Source: JAJDXW01 sp965214795
GTDB lineage: Bacteria; Pseudomonadota; Gammaproteobacteria; HK1
Assembly: GCA_965214795.1 (NCBI GenBank)
Contig: OZ243976.1
Span: forward strand, 2,108,001 to 2,172,000
Reading direction: 5' to 3'
DNA: 64,000 nucleotides
Positions 24,771 to 34,129 of this stretch are shown in pieces. The first letter of the stretch is position 1, and each line of letters begins with the position of its first letter. Below the pieces are notes generated by a model. That model did no database searches and was not told the origin of the DNA. It worked only from the letters and a program-made list of their open reading frames with translations. A program made the position numbers and the translations under genes.

Positions 24771-25152
24771 CAGTTCTTCTCCTTGAGGTTTCGCATCGTC
24801 AGTGGCGAGGGGGAGGGTTCGTCCGGCGCGGTAGCGCACTGGAGTTGCCAGGAGGGTCGGTGGCGCTTGACGGCGGTGTTGGCGTAGGCGTCGAGGCGGG
24901 TGGCGGTGCCTGCGGGCTTGGCATCGTGGACGACCTCGAGGGGGCGCGAAGGCGGCGCCTCGGGGTCGTAGCGCAAGGTGACGGATTGGCCGACGAGCAC
25001 GGCGTCGGCCTCGTAGAGCCGACCGTGCAGGCTCACGGTGCGGTCTTTCATGACGCGGCGTTTGGCCTCGAACAGGAAGAGGTCGTCGAGGTCGAGGTGG
25101 GGGTCGGGGTAGCGCACGTTGTGCCCGGCGAGCGCCCACTGGTCGAGGGGGG
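24770..25152 (-). pseudogene. DDE integrase/transposase, C-terminal fragment
   Basis: About 125 residues in frame from NNTPLDQWALAGHNVRYPDP to the stop at 24770, including the Mu-type C-terminal beta-barrel segment (LYEADAVLVGQSVTLRYDP, GTATRLDAYANTAVKR). The 5' part is missing: upstream sequence is the repeated element at 25153. A complementary N-terminal fragment of the same transposase family is at 34130-34920 on the other strand. Confidence 0.75.
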
Positions 25153-25261
25153 TGTTGTTTCCTGAATTCTCCCGTGGGACCCCCACGGGAATCGACCGCT
25201 CTGTTTCGTAGACGGATTGGATGGGATGACGGAGCAATCCGGGATGCGGCGCGAGCCGGTG
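25153..25261. repeat. Unidentified ~110-bp repeated element, copy A
   Basis: On the minus strand it begins CACCGGCTCGCGCCGCATCC and ends GAATTCAGGAAACAACA. It recurs at 53149-53258 and, cut by the window edge, at 63954-64000. It contains the inverted repeat CCCGTGGG-acc-CCCACGGG. Copies A and C also share the adjacent ~35 bases (TTGCTGAATCGTAGTTGCAG region), so it may be an end of the ExeA-type insertion element. Confidence 0.7.
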
Positions 25262-25520
25262 CCGTCGCCTTGTTGCTGAATCGTAGTTGCAGAAGCGGTG
25301 AGGATGTGGGGCGAGAGCGCCGAGTGTGGGCAAGCGGTGGGGAAGCGCCCGCTTCTCCAGGGCTTGTCCACACGCTCGGTAGGATGGCGCTCGGTGCGCA
25401 GGACGCGTCCCCATCGTCACTGCTTGGCGTCGCGAGAGCCGCCGTCGTAGTCTCGACGCCCCGCGGAACGAGAGAGGAGTTGGCCCGCGCGGGGGGACGA
25501 ACCCCGCCGGGCCACGGCCG
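25262..25520. other. 259-bp non-coding stretch upstream of the zinc-ribbon gene
   Basis: No gene recognised. Its first ~35 bases recur in inverted orientation at 63919-63953. It is probably the terminal and promoter region of the ExeA-type insertion element whose first gene starts at 25521. Confidence 0.4.
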
Positions 25521-25841
25521 GTGCAGCTTCGCTATGAGACGGGGCTTACCGGCGAGCAATACGTTAGGGCCGAGGCGTGGCGCGATGCAACCCTCGAGCG
25601 GTGTCCGAATCACCCCCACGGGGGATGTTCGCTGGCACGCCACGGCACCTACGCGCGCAAGACCCCGCGCGGGACACGGGTCGCTCGCTGGTACTGCCCC
25701 GAGAGCCACACCACCTTCAGCCGGCTGCCGGAGTGTCTGGCTGCCCGGTTGCCCGGTGAACTGTAAGCGCTACGAGTGGCCCACCTTCCGATTGATGGAA
25801 AGATGCTATTGGATGTCCGTTTTCACTGGGAGGGTCATCCG

Positions 25842-26276
25842 ATGCAGGATACGGAACGAGATTTCGCCGCCGGTGGTGAACGGTCGGCGGAGGAGCACTC
25901 GGGGGTTGTTGCGCCGCGGCGGTCGCGCCGGCGCTGGAGCGCCGAGGAGAAGGCGCGGGTGGTGCACGAGAGCTTCCGGGCGGGGAATCGCGTAGGCGAG
26001 GTCGCGCGCCGCTACGGGGTATCGCGATGGCAGCTATCGTCGTGGCGCGGTCTGGCCCGCGCGGGCAAGCTTGGTGTGCCGTCCTTTTCACCCTCGGCGG
26101 CGGTCACGCCCGAGCCACCGCCGGCCTTCGCCACGGTGGAGGTGGACAGTGCTGCGGTTTGCGGTGCGATGGGGTCGGTGGTGATCGAGGCGCGCGGGGT
26201 GACGGTGCGCCTGGCAGGCGAGGTCGGCGCGGGTCGGATCGCGGAAGTTGCGGCGGCGCTGCGGGGGCTTCGATGA
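25842..26276 (+). CDS. tnpA: IS66 accessory protein TnpA (copy 1)
   Basis: 144 residues from ATG 25842, GGAGGG upstream. An N-terminal helix-turn-helix (RRWSAEEKARVVHESFRAGN, EVARRYGVSRWQLSSWRGLA) is followed by a Pro-rich linker and a small beta domain (VVIEARGVTVRLAGEVGAGR). Overlaps tnpB by ATGA. Required with TnpB for IS66 transposition; the exact role is not settled. Confidence 0.9.
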   Translation: MQDTERDFAAGGERSAEEHSGVVAPRRSRRRWSAEEKARVVHESFRAGNRVGEVARRYGVSRWQLSSWRGLARAGKLGVPSFSPSAAVTPEPPPAFATVEVDSAAVCGAMGSVVIEARGVTVRLAGEVGAGRIAEVAAALRGLR

Positions 26277-26620
26277 TGGTCGCGGGGAGGGGTGTGGTGG
26301 TGGCGACGCGGCCGGTGGACTTCCGCAAGGGGCATGACGGTCTGGCGGCGGTTGTGGAGCACGAGCTCGGTCTGGATCCGTACTCCGGGGTGGCGGTGGT
26401 GTTCCGTCCCAAGCGCTTGGACCGGGTGAAGGTGCTGTGGTGGGATGGGACGGGTCTGGTGCTGGCGTCGAAGCGTCTGGAGCAGGGTCGGTTCGCTTGG
26501 CCGACGGTGCGCGACGGGGTGATGCGGCTGTCGCGCGCGCAGTTCGAGGCATTGTTCGAGGGTCTGGACTGGCGCCGGATGTGCCGGCCACCGGTGCGCC
26601 GGCCCCTGACCGCGGGGTGA
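26273..26620 (+). CDS. tnpB: IS66 accessory protein TnpB (copy 1)
   Basis: 115 residues from ATG 26273 or the adjacent ATG 26276. The family pattern is complete: VVVATRPVDFRKGHDGLAAV, VFRPKRLDRVKVLWWDGTG and KRLEQGRFAWP. Translationally coupled to tnpA. Confidence 0.92.
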   Translation: MMVAGRGVVVATRPVDFRKGHDGLAAVVEHELGLDPYSGVAVVFRPKRLDRVKVLWWDGTGLVLASKRLEQGRFAWPTVRDGVMRLSRAQFEALFEGLDWRRMCRPPVRRPLTAG

Positions 26621-26675
26621 TCGGGGGATTGTCGAGCCCTCCTATAACACGCTGATCTTGTGATAGCATTTTGTC

Positions 26676-28331
26676 ATGGGAACGCATCCTGGCACGGTCG
26701 GTTCGCAGTCGCTTGCACCGCCCTTTTGGGCGCTGTTCGAGGCCCCGAAGGCGGCGGTCGAGACACTGCGCGGCGAGGATGCGAGGTGGTGCGAGGGCCG
26801 CGGGCAGCGGGAGCATCGAGGTCCCGGGGCGGTGGTCGAGGGGTTGCGTGCCGAGGTCGCCTCGCTGACCGACCGTAACCGCCGTCTGGAGCATCTGGTA
26901 CGCGAGCTGCGCCGGTTGCTGTACGGAAAGAAGTCCGAGAAGCTGCACCCTGACCAGCTCCAGCTCGCCTTCGAGGCGCTCGAAGGGGCGGTGGCCGAGC
27001 TCGAACCAGCGCCTCCGGCGAGCGCGACCCCGGGGTCGCCTCGCAAGCGCCGCGCGCCCGAGCGCAACCTCGGCCATCTTCCCGAACATCTGCCCCGGGT
27101 CGAGCAGGTGATCGAGCCCCGCAGCACGCACTGCCCGTGCGGGTGCGGCGAGATGGTGCGCATCGGCGAGGACCGCACCGAGCGGCTCGACATCGTTCCG
27201 GCGCAGCTTCGGGTTCTCGTCACCGTGCGCCCGAAGTACGCCTGCCGGGTGTGTGAGGAAGGTGTCACCCAGGCACCGGCGCCGGCGCATCTGATCGAGG
27301 GTGGACTGCCGAGCGAAGGCGCGCTCGCCCACGTGCTCGTGTCGAAGTACGCGGACCATCTTCCGCTGTATCGGCAATCGCAGATGCTTGCCCGCTCGGG
27401 TCTGGACCTGCACCGTTCGACCCTGGCCGGGTGGGTCGGCAAGGCGTCGTTTCACCTCCAGCCGGTGGTCGATTGCCTGGCGGCGGAGTTGAAGAGGTCT
27501 GAGAAGCTGTTTATGGACGAGACCACGGTGCCGGTGCTCGACCCGGGCCGGGGCCGGACCAAGACGGGGTATCTGTGGACGATGGCGCGCGACGACCGGT
27601 CCTGGGGCGGTCCGGACCCCCCGGGGGTGGTGTATGCCTACGCGCCCGGTCGTGGTGGTCACCATGGCGAGCAGGTGCTCGAGGGGTTCAGCGGGACGTT
27701 GCAGACCGATGGCTACGCCGGGTACAAGCGGCTGAGCCGGTCGGACCGTCCGGGTGGCGCCTTGCGGCTGGCCCATTGCTGGGCGCACGTGCGCCGGGCG
27801 CTCAAGGAGGCGCTCGACACCAGCGCCTCGCCGATCGCCGAGGCGGGCCTGCAACGTATCGCGCGGCTGTATGCGGTCGAGAAGAAGATCCGAGGCGAGC
27901 CGCCGGCCACGCGCCAAGCGATCCGGTGGGACGAATCGGCGCCGCTGGTGAACCGGTTCGGGGTGTGGCTCGACGAGCAGCGCTCGCGGGTCTCAGCGCG
28001 CTCGCGCCTGGGCGAGAAGCTGACCTACATCGCCAACCAGTGGCAGGGGTTGCTCGTCTTTCTCTACGATGGGCGCGTGGAGATCGACTCCAACGCGGTG
28101 GAGAACCTGATGCGGCCCGTCAAACTCAATGTCAAGAACGCGCTGTTCGCCGGCCACGACGACGGGGCGCATGGCTGGGGGCGCATCGCCTCGCTCATCG
28201 AAACCTGCAAGCTCAATGGCGTGGAGCCCTACGCCTGGCTCAAGAGCACGCTGGAGAAGATCGCCGCCGGCCACCCGCACTCGCGCATCCGCGAGCTGTT
28301 GCCCTGGAACTTCAGCTCGGCGTCAAGCTGA
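26676..28331 (+). CDS. tnpC: IS66 transposase TnpC (copy 1)
   Basis: 551 residues. N-terminal coiled coil (LRAEVASLTDRNRRLEHLV), the KKSEKLHPDQLQL motif, a zinc finger (CPCGCGEM ... CRVCEEG), and the DDE core: Asp in FMDETTVPVLD, Asp in LQTDGYAGYK and Glu in NAVENLMRPVKL. The C-terminal WGRIASLIETCKLNGVEPYA segment is typical. Full length, no disruption. Confidence 0.95.
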   Translation: MGTHPGTVGSQSLAPPFWALFEAPKAAVETLRGEDARWCEGRGQREHRGPGAVVEGLRAEVASLTDRNRRLEHLVRELRRLLYGKKSEKLHPDQLQLAFEALEGAVAELEPAPPASATPGSPRKRRAPERNLGHLPEHLPRVEQVIEPRSTHCPCGCGEMVRIGEDRTERLDIVPAQLRVLVTVRPKYACRVCEEGVTQAPAPAHLIEGGLPSEGALAHVLVSKYADHLPLYRQSQMLARSGLDLHRSTLAGWVGKASFHLQPVVDCLAAELKRSEKLFMDETTVPVLDPGRGRTKTGYLWTMARDDRSWGGPDPPGVVYAYAPGRGGHHGEQVLEGFSGTLQTDGYAGYKRLSRSDRPGGALRLAHCWAHVRRALKEALDTSASPIAEAGLQRIARLYAVEKKIRGEPPATRQAIRWDESAPLVNRFGVWLDEQRSRVSARSRLGEKLTYIANQWQGLLVFLYDGRVEIDSNAVENLMRPVKLNVKNALFAGHDDGAHGWGRIASLIETCKLNGVEPYAWLKSTLEKIAAGHPHSRIRELLPWNFSSASS

Positions 28332-28882
28332 CTGCACGGCGGGCCCCTGGTTGGCAAGGTGGGCCGTTCGTACCGCTTACGGTGAACTCGACACCGTCGA
28401 AGCGGTGGTGGCGCACGCCGAGCAGGCCCCGAGCCTGGCCGCCGCGGCCAATGAGTTGCGCCGCGACGCGGTCGAGCTCCCGGGGGCGATGCGCTGGGTC
28501 GGGCGCCGGGTGCGCCTCGTCCATCACGTCCTGAGGCTCGTCATCGGGCTGCTGCCCGAACCGCTCGCCCGGTGCATCGCCGAGATGGGCGCGGTGCGCA
28601 CGCGGCTCGAGACCGAGACCGCGCTCAGAGCGCTGCGCGCACTCGCCGCCGAGCAGCTCCGCGTGCTGCCCGCTCCGTTGGGGTTCCACCCCCACCGTCT
28701 CGGCACGGCGAATCGCAAGCAAGCGCGCCAACACAACATGGGGCCTGACCCGCCGCCGTCGCCTGCGTAGCGTCCCGTCTTCCGGGCCGATGCCCCCCAT
28801 TGACGTAAGCGCTACGAGTGGCCCACCTTCCGACTGATGGAAAGATGTCATTGGATGTCCGTTTCACTGGGAGGGTCATCCG

Positions 28883-29317
28883 ATGCAGGATACGGAACGA
28901 GATTTCGCCGCCGGTGGTGAACGGTCGGCGCAGGAGCACTCGGGGGTTGTTGCGCCGCGGCGGTCGCGCCGGCGCTGGAGCACCGAGGAGAAGGCGCGGG
29001 TGGTGCACGAGAGCTTCCGGGCCGGGAATCGCGTAGGCGAGGTCGCGCGCCGCTACGGGGTATCGCGTTGGCAGCTATCGTCGTGGCGCGGTCTGGCCCG
29101 CGCGGGCAAGCTTGGTGTGCCGTCCTTTTCGCCCTCGGCGGCGGTCACGCCCGAGCCGCCGCCGGCCTTCGCCACGGTGGAGGTGGACAGTGCTGCGGTT
29201 TGCGGTGCGCTGGGGTCGGTGGTGATCGAGGTGCGCGGGGTGACGGTGCGCCTGGCGGGCGAGGTCGGCGCGGGTCGGATCGCGGAAGTTGCGGCGGCGC
29301 TGCGGGGGCTTCGATGA
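28883..29317 (+). CDS. tnpA: IS66 accessory protein TnpA (copy 2)
   Basis: 144 residues, a few substitutions from copy 1 (e.g. AQEHSG, WSTEEK). Helix-turn-helix and beta domain intact; ATGA overlap with tnpB. Confidence 0.9.
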   Translation: MQDTERDFAAGGERSAQEHSGVVAPRRSRRRWSTEEKARVVHESFRAGNRVGEVARRYGVSRWQLSSWRGLARAGKLGVPSFSPSAAVTPEPPPAFATVEVDSAAVCGALGSVVIEVRGVTVRLAGEVGAGRIAEVAAALRGLR

Positions 29318-29661
29318 TGGTCGCGGGGATGGGTGTGGTGGTGGCGACGCGGCCGGTGGATTTCCGCAAGGGCCATGACGGTCTGGCGGCGGTTGTGGAG
29401 CACGAGCTCGGTCTGGATCCGTACTCCGGGGTGACGGTGGTGTTCCGTCCCAAGCGCTTGGACCGGGTGAAGGTGCTGTGGTGGGACGGGACGGGTCTGG
29501 TGTTGGCGTCGAAGCGTCTGGAGCAGGGCCGGTTCGCTTGGCCGACGGTGCGTGACGGGGTGATGCGGCTGTCGCGCGCGCAGTTCGAGGCGTTGTTCGA
29601 GGGTCTGGACTGGCGCCGGATGTGCCGGCCACCGGTGCGCCGGCCCCTGACCGCAGGCTGA
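29314..29661 (+). CDS. tnpB: IS66 accessory protein TnpB (copy 2)
   Basis: 115 residues, nearly identical to copy 1 (MMVAGMGVVVATRPVDFRKG). Intact. Confidence 0.92.
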   Translation: MMVAGMGVVVATRPVDFRKGHDGLAAVVEHELGLDPYSGVTVVFRPKRLDRVKVLWWDGTGLVLASKRLEQGRFAWPTVRDGVMRLSRAQFEALFEGLDWRRMCRPPVRRPLTAG

Positions 29662-29721
29662 TCGGGGGATTGTCGAGCCCTCTTTCTTTATAACACGCTG
29701 ATCTTATGGTAGCATTTTGTC

Positions 29722-31184
29722 ATGGGAACGCATCCTGGCACGGTCGGTTCGCAGTCGCTTGCACCGCCCTTTTGGGCGCTGTTCGAGGCCCCGAAGGCGG
29801 CGGTCGAGACACTGCGCGGCGAGGATGCGAGGTGGTGCGAGGGCCGCGGGCATCGGGAGCATCGAGGTCCCGGGGCGGTGGTCGAGGGATTGCGTGCCGA
29901 GGTCGCCTCGCTGACCGACCGTAACCGCCGTCTGGAGCATCTGGTACGCGAGCTGCGCCGGTTGCTGTACGGAAAGAAGTCCGAGAAGCTGCACCCTGAC
30001 CAGCTCCAGCTCGCCTTCGAGGCGCTCGAAGGGGCGGTGGCCGAGCTCGAACCAGCGCCTCCGGCGAGCGCGACCCCGGGGTCGCCTCGCAAGCGCCGCG
30101 CGCCCGAGCGCAACCTCGGCCATCTTCCCGAACATCTGCCCCGGGTCGAGCAGGTGATCGAGCCCTGCAGCACGCACTGCCCGTGCGGGTGCGGCGAGAT
30201 GGTGCGCATCGGCGAGGACCGCACCGAGCGGCTCGACATCGTCCCGGCGCAGCTTCGGGTCCTCGTCACGGTACGCCCGAAGTATGCCTGCCGGGTGTGT
30301 GAGGAAGGTGTCACCCAGGCACCGGCGCCGGCGCATCTGATCGAGGGTGGACTGCCGAGCGAAGGCGCGCTCGCCCACGTGCTCGTGTCGAAGTACGCGG
30401 ACCATCTTCCGCTGTATCGGCAATCGCAGATGCTCGCCCGCTCGGGTCTGGACCTGCACCGTTCGACCCTGGCCGGGTGGGTCGGCAAGGCGTCGTTTCA
30501 CCTCCAGCCGGTGGTCGATTGCCTGGCGGCGGAGTTGAAGAGGTCTGAGAAGCTGTTTATGGACGAGACCACGGTGCCGGTGCTCGACCCGGGCCGGGGC
30601 CGGACCAAGACGGGGTATCTGTGGACGATGGCGCGCGACGACCGGTCCTGGGGTGGTCCGGACCCCCCGGGGGTGGTGTATGCCTACGCGCCCGGTCGTG
30701 GTGGTCACCATGGCGAGCAGGTGCTCGAGGGGTTCAGCGGGACGTTGCAGACCGATGGCTACGCCGGGTACAAGCGGCTGAGCCGGTCGGACCGTCCGGG
30801 CGGCGCCTTGCGGCTGGCCCATTGCTGGGCGCACGTGCGCCGGGCGCTCAAGGAGGCGCTCGACACCAGCGCCTCGCCGGTCGCCGAGGCGGGCCTGCAA
30901 CGTATCGCGCGGCTGTATGCGGTCGAGAAGAAGATCCGGGGCGAGCCGCCGGCCACGCGCCAAGCGATCCGGTGGGACGAATCGGCGCCGCTGGTGAACC
31001 GGTTCGGGGTGTGGCTCGACGAGCAGCGCTCGCGGGTCTCCGCGCGCTCGCGCCTGGGCGAGAAGCTGACCTACATCGCCAACCAGTGGCAGGGGTTGCT
31101 CGTCTTTCTCTACGATGGGCGCGTGGAGATCGACTCCAACGCGGTGGAGAACCTGATGCGGCCCGTCAAACTCAATGTCAAGAT
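29722..31184 (+). pseudogene. tnpC: IS66 transposase TnpC (copy 2), 5' part
   Basis: Identical in layout to copy 1 up to MRPVKLNVK at about residue 486, where the recombinase element is inserted; the frame then runs into foreign sequence and closes at 31329. The remaining 66 codons are at 33860-34059. The catalytic Glu is retained in this part but the C-terminal domain is missing, so it is probably inactive unless the element excises precisely. Confidence 0.9.
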
Positions 31185-31325
31185 TGGTCGTTCATTGTGC
31201 CACCTCACGGCAGGTCTTTGTAATTGCGACAGTTTTCAGTCCGGACGGTGCGCGACACGGAGATTTACCCGTCCGAGGAGCCCGAGAATCTCGGCACCAT
31301 TCTTAGCTGCATGCTCCTCGCTCCT

Positions 31326-33380
31326 CTAACTCGCTGTAAACATTGAGAGTTGCTTGTCGTCGTCAGCGCGACACGGACGCCGGTGCCGACATGCATCAAG
31401 CACCCTCGGGTCTTCGAGGGCCGCCTCACGGATTCTCCATGGCGCCTGAGGTACCGCTTGGTCAGCGCTCAGAGTGCCGTCCTTTATCAGGCGGCGGATC
31501 GCGTGGTTGGTCACGCCGAGCTTCGCGGCAGCTTGCGACATCGTCAGCCAGCCTTCCTTCATCTTCTCGGATTGCACGCCGCGAATGCGGTATTTCTCTC
31601 GGGTACGCTGAACGAGGTGTCCGGTCCACGTGTTGCCCATGCCGGTCCGCATCCCCATGCGGTTAAGCGTCGCGGCGACCTCCGCATCCGACCACGGTCC
31701 GGCCATGCTGCGGATCACCTTGAGCACGTCTTCAGGCGTGCGACGGAAACTGCCACCACTTTCCTGCTTGCGAACCCGAAGCTGCGAGTGCCGGCCACCG
31801 CGCCAGTGGATTACCAGAACCACCTCGCGGGCGGCGTCGTCGACATCGGCAATAATGTCCTTGATGACGCTGCGCAGCACCTGCTGGCGGGCCCGCATCG
31901 TGGTTCCCAGGGCCTCCCATGCGGCTTCGAGGTCGTCGGCGAGGCCGCTGAAGTCCGGAACCTCGCCGCGGGTCTCCGGTGGCGCGCGCAGGCGCGCCTC
32001 GAACGCCGCCACACGCTGCAAGGTAGCCTCCCAAGTACTTTCCAGCCGCGCCGCGATCAACCGATTGTCGGGGTCGCAGGCCGCATAGCGGCGTTCCGCC
32101 AGTGACGCCTCGTAGCGCGCCTGCTCCAACTCCAGCTCCATCAACCGTCGGCTTTCGCTGCGCTGCTCCATGAGCCTCCTGTCGGCCTCGAGCGCCGCTT
32201 CGACCGCCAGCGGCGACACCGCCCGAAGGACCTCGCCGACCACCGCCTTGTCGACACGGGGCCCGCCGAAGCTCAGGCAGCGTTCCCGGCCCTCGTTTCT
32301 GCGGCCATGGCAGCGATAGTAGGGTATCGACGACCGGCCGCCATAGGACACGGTCACGTGGTGCCCACAACGCCCGCAGGTCAGCATCCCCACCAGCGAA
32401 GCCGACCCTCCGCGCCCCGACTTGACGCCTCCACCCCTTGCGTAGAAGTTGGCCTGGAGCTGCTTGCGGTTGCGCTCGAACTCCTTCCAGTCGATGAAGC
32501 CCGGGTGATGATCCTTGATGACGACTTCCCAGTCTTCAAGCGGCTTGGCGAGCCCGCGGCTCTTTCTCAGGCGGCCGTCGACCACGACCGTGCGTGAGCC
32601 GTGCTTGCCGTAGACATACGCCCCGGCATAGAAGGGGTTCTTCAAGAGCGCCAAGACGTTGTAGTAGCGGATCGGGCGCCAATCGAAGCTCGTGCCGTTG
32701 CGCTTGTTCGACGGCTTGGGGAAGTGGAACCCGTCCTCCTGCAACGAGAGCAACACTTGGCGCGCGCTTCCGAGTCGGCGGAAGCGACCGAAGATCTCCC
32801 TGATGGTCGCCTGAAGCCGTTCGTCGGGGTCGAGAGCGAGGCCGGCGTCGCGGTCCCAGATGTAGCCCGGCGGCACGGGGATGCGCAGCTCGCCGCGCCG
32901 TGCCTTGGCGCGCGCCGCCTCGAACATGCGGGCGCGCAACTGGCTGAGCTCGAAAGTCGAGATGCTGCCCTTCATTCCCAGCAGGAGCCTATCATTGGGC
33001 AGGTTCGGGTCGTAGACCCCATCGAGATCGATGATCCGTGCGCCAACGAAGCCGCACACCTCAAGGAGATGTTCCCAGTCCCGACCGTTGCGCGCCAACC
33101 TTGTGGCATCGAGGCACAGCACTGCACCGACCAGGTCCTCGTACATCAATGTCAGCAGCCGCTCGAAGCCCGGCCGATCCTGCATGCCGCTGGCGGTGCG
33201 CCCGAGGTCGTCGTCGATCGTTTCGACATCGCCGAACCCGTGATGGCGTGCGGCTTCGACGAGCTCGTACTGCCGACGCTGGCTTTCCGGATTGTTGATC
33301 ACTTGGTTGGGGCTGGACTGGCGGATGTAGACGACCGCCTTGCGCTGGAGCAGAGCGGCCGGAAGGTCACCGTTCTTCAT
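31326..33380 (-). CDS. Large serine recombinase (resolvase/recombinase family)
   Basis: 684 residues. N-terminal resolvase domain with the nucleophile in VVYIRQSSPNQV (Ser22), DDDLGRTASGMQDRPGF and DATRLARNGRDW; a recombinase domain (LLKNPFYAGAYVYGKH); a zinc ribbon (CGRCGHH ... CHGRRNEGRERC); a coiled coil; and a C-terminal helix-turn-helix (TMSQAAAKLGVTNHAIRRLI). It cuts and rejoins DNA through a 5' phosphoserine link. Its ATG overlaps the stop of the upstream small gene (ATGA, 33377-33380). It probably mobilised the element itself. Confidence 0.93.
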   Translation of the reverse strand: MKNGDLPAALLQRKAVVYIRQSSPNQVINNPESQRRQYELVEAARHHGFGDVETIDDDLGRTASGMQDRPGFERLLTLMYEDLVGAVLCLDATRLARNGRDWEHLLEVCGFVGARIIDLDGVYDPNLPNDRLLLGMKGSISTFELSQLRARMFEAARAKARRGELRIPVPPGYIWDRDAGLALDPDERLQATIREIFGRFRRLGSARQVLLSLQEDGFHFPKPSNKRNGTSFDWRPIRYYNVLALLKNPFYAGAYVYGKHGSRTVVVDGRLRKSRGLAKPLEDWEVVIKDHHPGFIDWKEFERNRKQLQANFYARGGGVKSGRGGSASLVGMLTCGRCGHHVTVSYGGRSSIPYYRCHGRRNEGRERCLSFGGPRVDKAVVGEVLRAVSPLAVEAALEADRRLMEQRSESRRLMELELEQARYEASLAERRYAACDPDNRLIAARLESTWEATLQRVAAFEARLRAPPETRGEVPDFSGLADDLEAAWEALGTTMRARQQVLRSVIKDIIADVDDAAREVVLVIHWRGGRHSQLRVRKQESGGSFRRTPEDVLKVIRSMAGPWSDAEVAATLNRMGMRTGMGNTWTGHLVQRTREKYRIRGVQSEKMKEGWLTMSQAAAKLGVTNHAIRRLIKDGTLSADQAVPQAPWRIREAALEDPRVLDACRHRRPCRADDDKQLSMFTAS

Positions 33381-33826
33381 TGCTCTCCTCCCGCCTCGCG
33401 GGCTCGGCTGCCTGTATCAGAAGGCTGGCCAGCCGTTCCGTTACGGTCGAGTGCTCCGATGGGCTCAGGCCCTGAAGCACCGGTGATTCGAATGCCAGTG
33501 CGGCCTGGCGCGGGGGCAATGGAAGATCTGGCGAGGCAGTCGTCATCGGTCTCCTCCCGGGAAGGTCTCGTGGTCTCCCGAGAGTTCCTTCCGGCACCGA
33601 TGTCGCGCAACAGGCGCAGGAGCTCCGCCAGTCCGGAGAGCGAAACTACCGGTTCACCCAGCTCCATCCCTGCACAGACCGCCGCATCGAGCATCCAGCT
33701 CGGGATCACTGCCCCCTCGCCGGATGGCGCCTCAACACGGACCAATGGAGCGGAAGCCCATCGTTCACACCGAATGACGCGAACCGAAAGCCCGTGAAAC
33801 CGGTGCCAGGGGTAGTGAACCGTCAA
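33377..33826 (-). CDS. Small protein coupled to serine recombinase
   Basis: 149 residues from TTG 33826, or a shorter product. Begins MTVHYPWHRFHGLSVRVIRC and includes GAVIPSWMLDAAVC and a Leu-rich SLSGLAELLRLLRD. It resembles in opening and layout the protein at 40509-40808 (MTHPFHPLHGREFELI) and other small proteins that precede recombinase genes. Coupled by ATGA overlap to the recombinase; possibly a regulator or directionality factor, which is inference. Confidence 0.7.
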   Translation of the reverse strand: MTVHYPWHRFHGLSVRVIRCERWASAPLVRVEAPSGEGAVIPSWMLDAAVCAGMELGEPVVSLSGLAELLRLLRDIGAGRNSRETTRPSREETDDDCLARSSIAPAPGRTGIRITGASGPEPIGALDRNGTAGQPSDTGSRAREAGGEQ

Positions 33827-33859
33827 ACGCTGCCCGACATGGGCAGAATGAAAGGATGT

Positions 33860-34059
33860 CCAAGAACGCGCTGTTCGCCGGCCATGACGAGGGGGCGCAT
33901 GGCTGGGGGCGCATCGCCTCGCTCATCGAAACGTGCAAGCTCAATGGGGTGGAGCCCTACGCCTGGCTCAAGAGCACGCTGGAGAAGATCGCCGCCGGCC
34001 ACCCGCACTCGCGCATCCGCGAGCTGTTGCCCTGGAACTTCAGCTCGGCGTCAAGCTGA
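33860..34059 (+). pseudogene. tnpC: IS66 transposase TnpC (copy 2), 3' part
   Basis: Resumes at SKNALFAGHDEGAHGWGRIA and ends FSSASS, the C-terminus of copy 1. Separated from its 5' part by the recombinase element. Confidence 0.9.
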
Positions 34060-34129
34060 CTGCACGGCGGGCCCCTGGTTGGCAAGGTGGGCCATTCGTA
34101 CCGCTTACCCATTGACGAGGACCCTACCG

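Larger units (their letters stand above)
25763..28380 (+). mobile_element. Complete IS66-family element, copy 1 (8-bp target duplication)
   Basis: The ends GTAAGCGCTACGAGTGGCCC and, inverted, GTAAGCGGTACGAACGGCCC delimit 2618 bp. The target duplication GGTGAACT is exact (25755-25762 and 28381-28388), as expected for IS66. It carries tnpA, tnpB and tnpC and interrupts the zinc-ribbon gene. All three genes are intact, so the element may be active. Confidence 0.95.
25521..28770 (+). pseudogene. Zinc-ribbon accessory gene of the ExeA-type element, split by IS66 copy 1
   Basis: Codons 25521-25762 and 28389-28770 join exactly in frame if the IS66 element and one 8-bp target duplication are removed, giving 207 residues. 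The N-terminus has a Cys/His cluster (CPNHPHGGCSLARHGTYARK, then WYCPESHTTFSRLP) resembling the zinc ribbons of transposition proteins; the C-terminal half is helical (VVAHAEQAPSLAAAANELRR). After a short gap it would be followed by the transposase gene now at 34130. Start is GTG 25521. Confidence 0.75.
31180..33860 (-). mobile_element. Large-serine-recombinase mobile element 1, inserted in IS66 tnpC
   Basis: The insertion interrupts the tnpC sequence TGTCAAGAACGCG: TGTCAAGA is at the left edge (~31175-31182) and TGTCCAAGAACGCG at the right edge (~33856). It carries a recombinase gene and a small coupled gene, both on the minus strand, and about 140 bp of non-coding sequence at its left end. 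Crossover dinucleotide cannot be fixed from one site; short imperfect duplication of the core is as expected for serine recombinases. Confidence 0.8.
28805..34108 (+). mobile_element. IS66-family element, copy 2, interrupted by a serine-recombinase element
   Basis: Ends as in copy 1; the target duplication CCATTGAC is at 28797-28804 and 34109-34116. The element is ~98 percent identical to copy 1 by eye but its tnpC is split at ~31180 by a 2.7-kb insertion (to ~33860). It is itself inserted between the zinc-ribbon gene and the transposase gene of the ExeA-type element. Confidence 0.93.
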
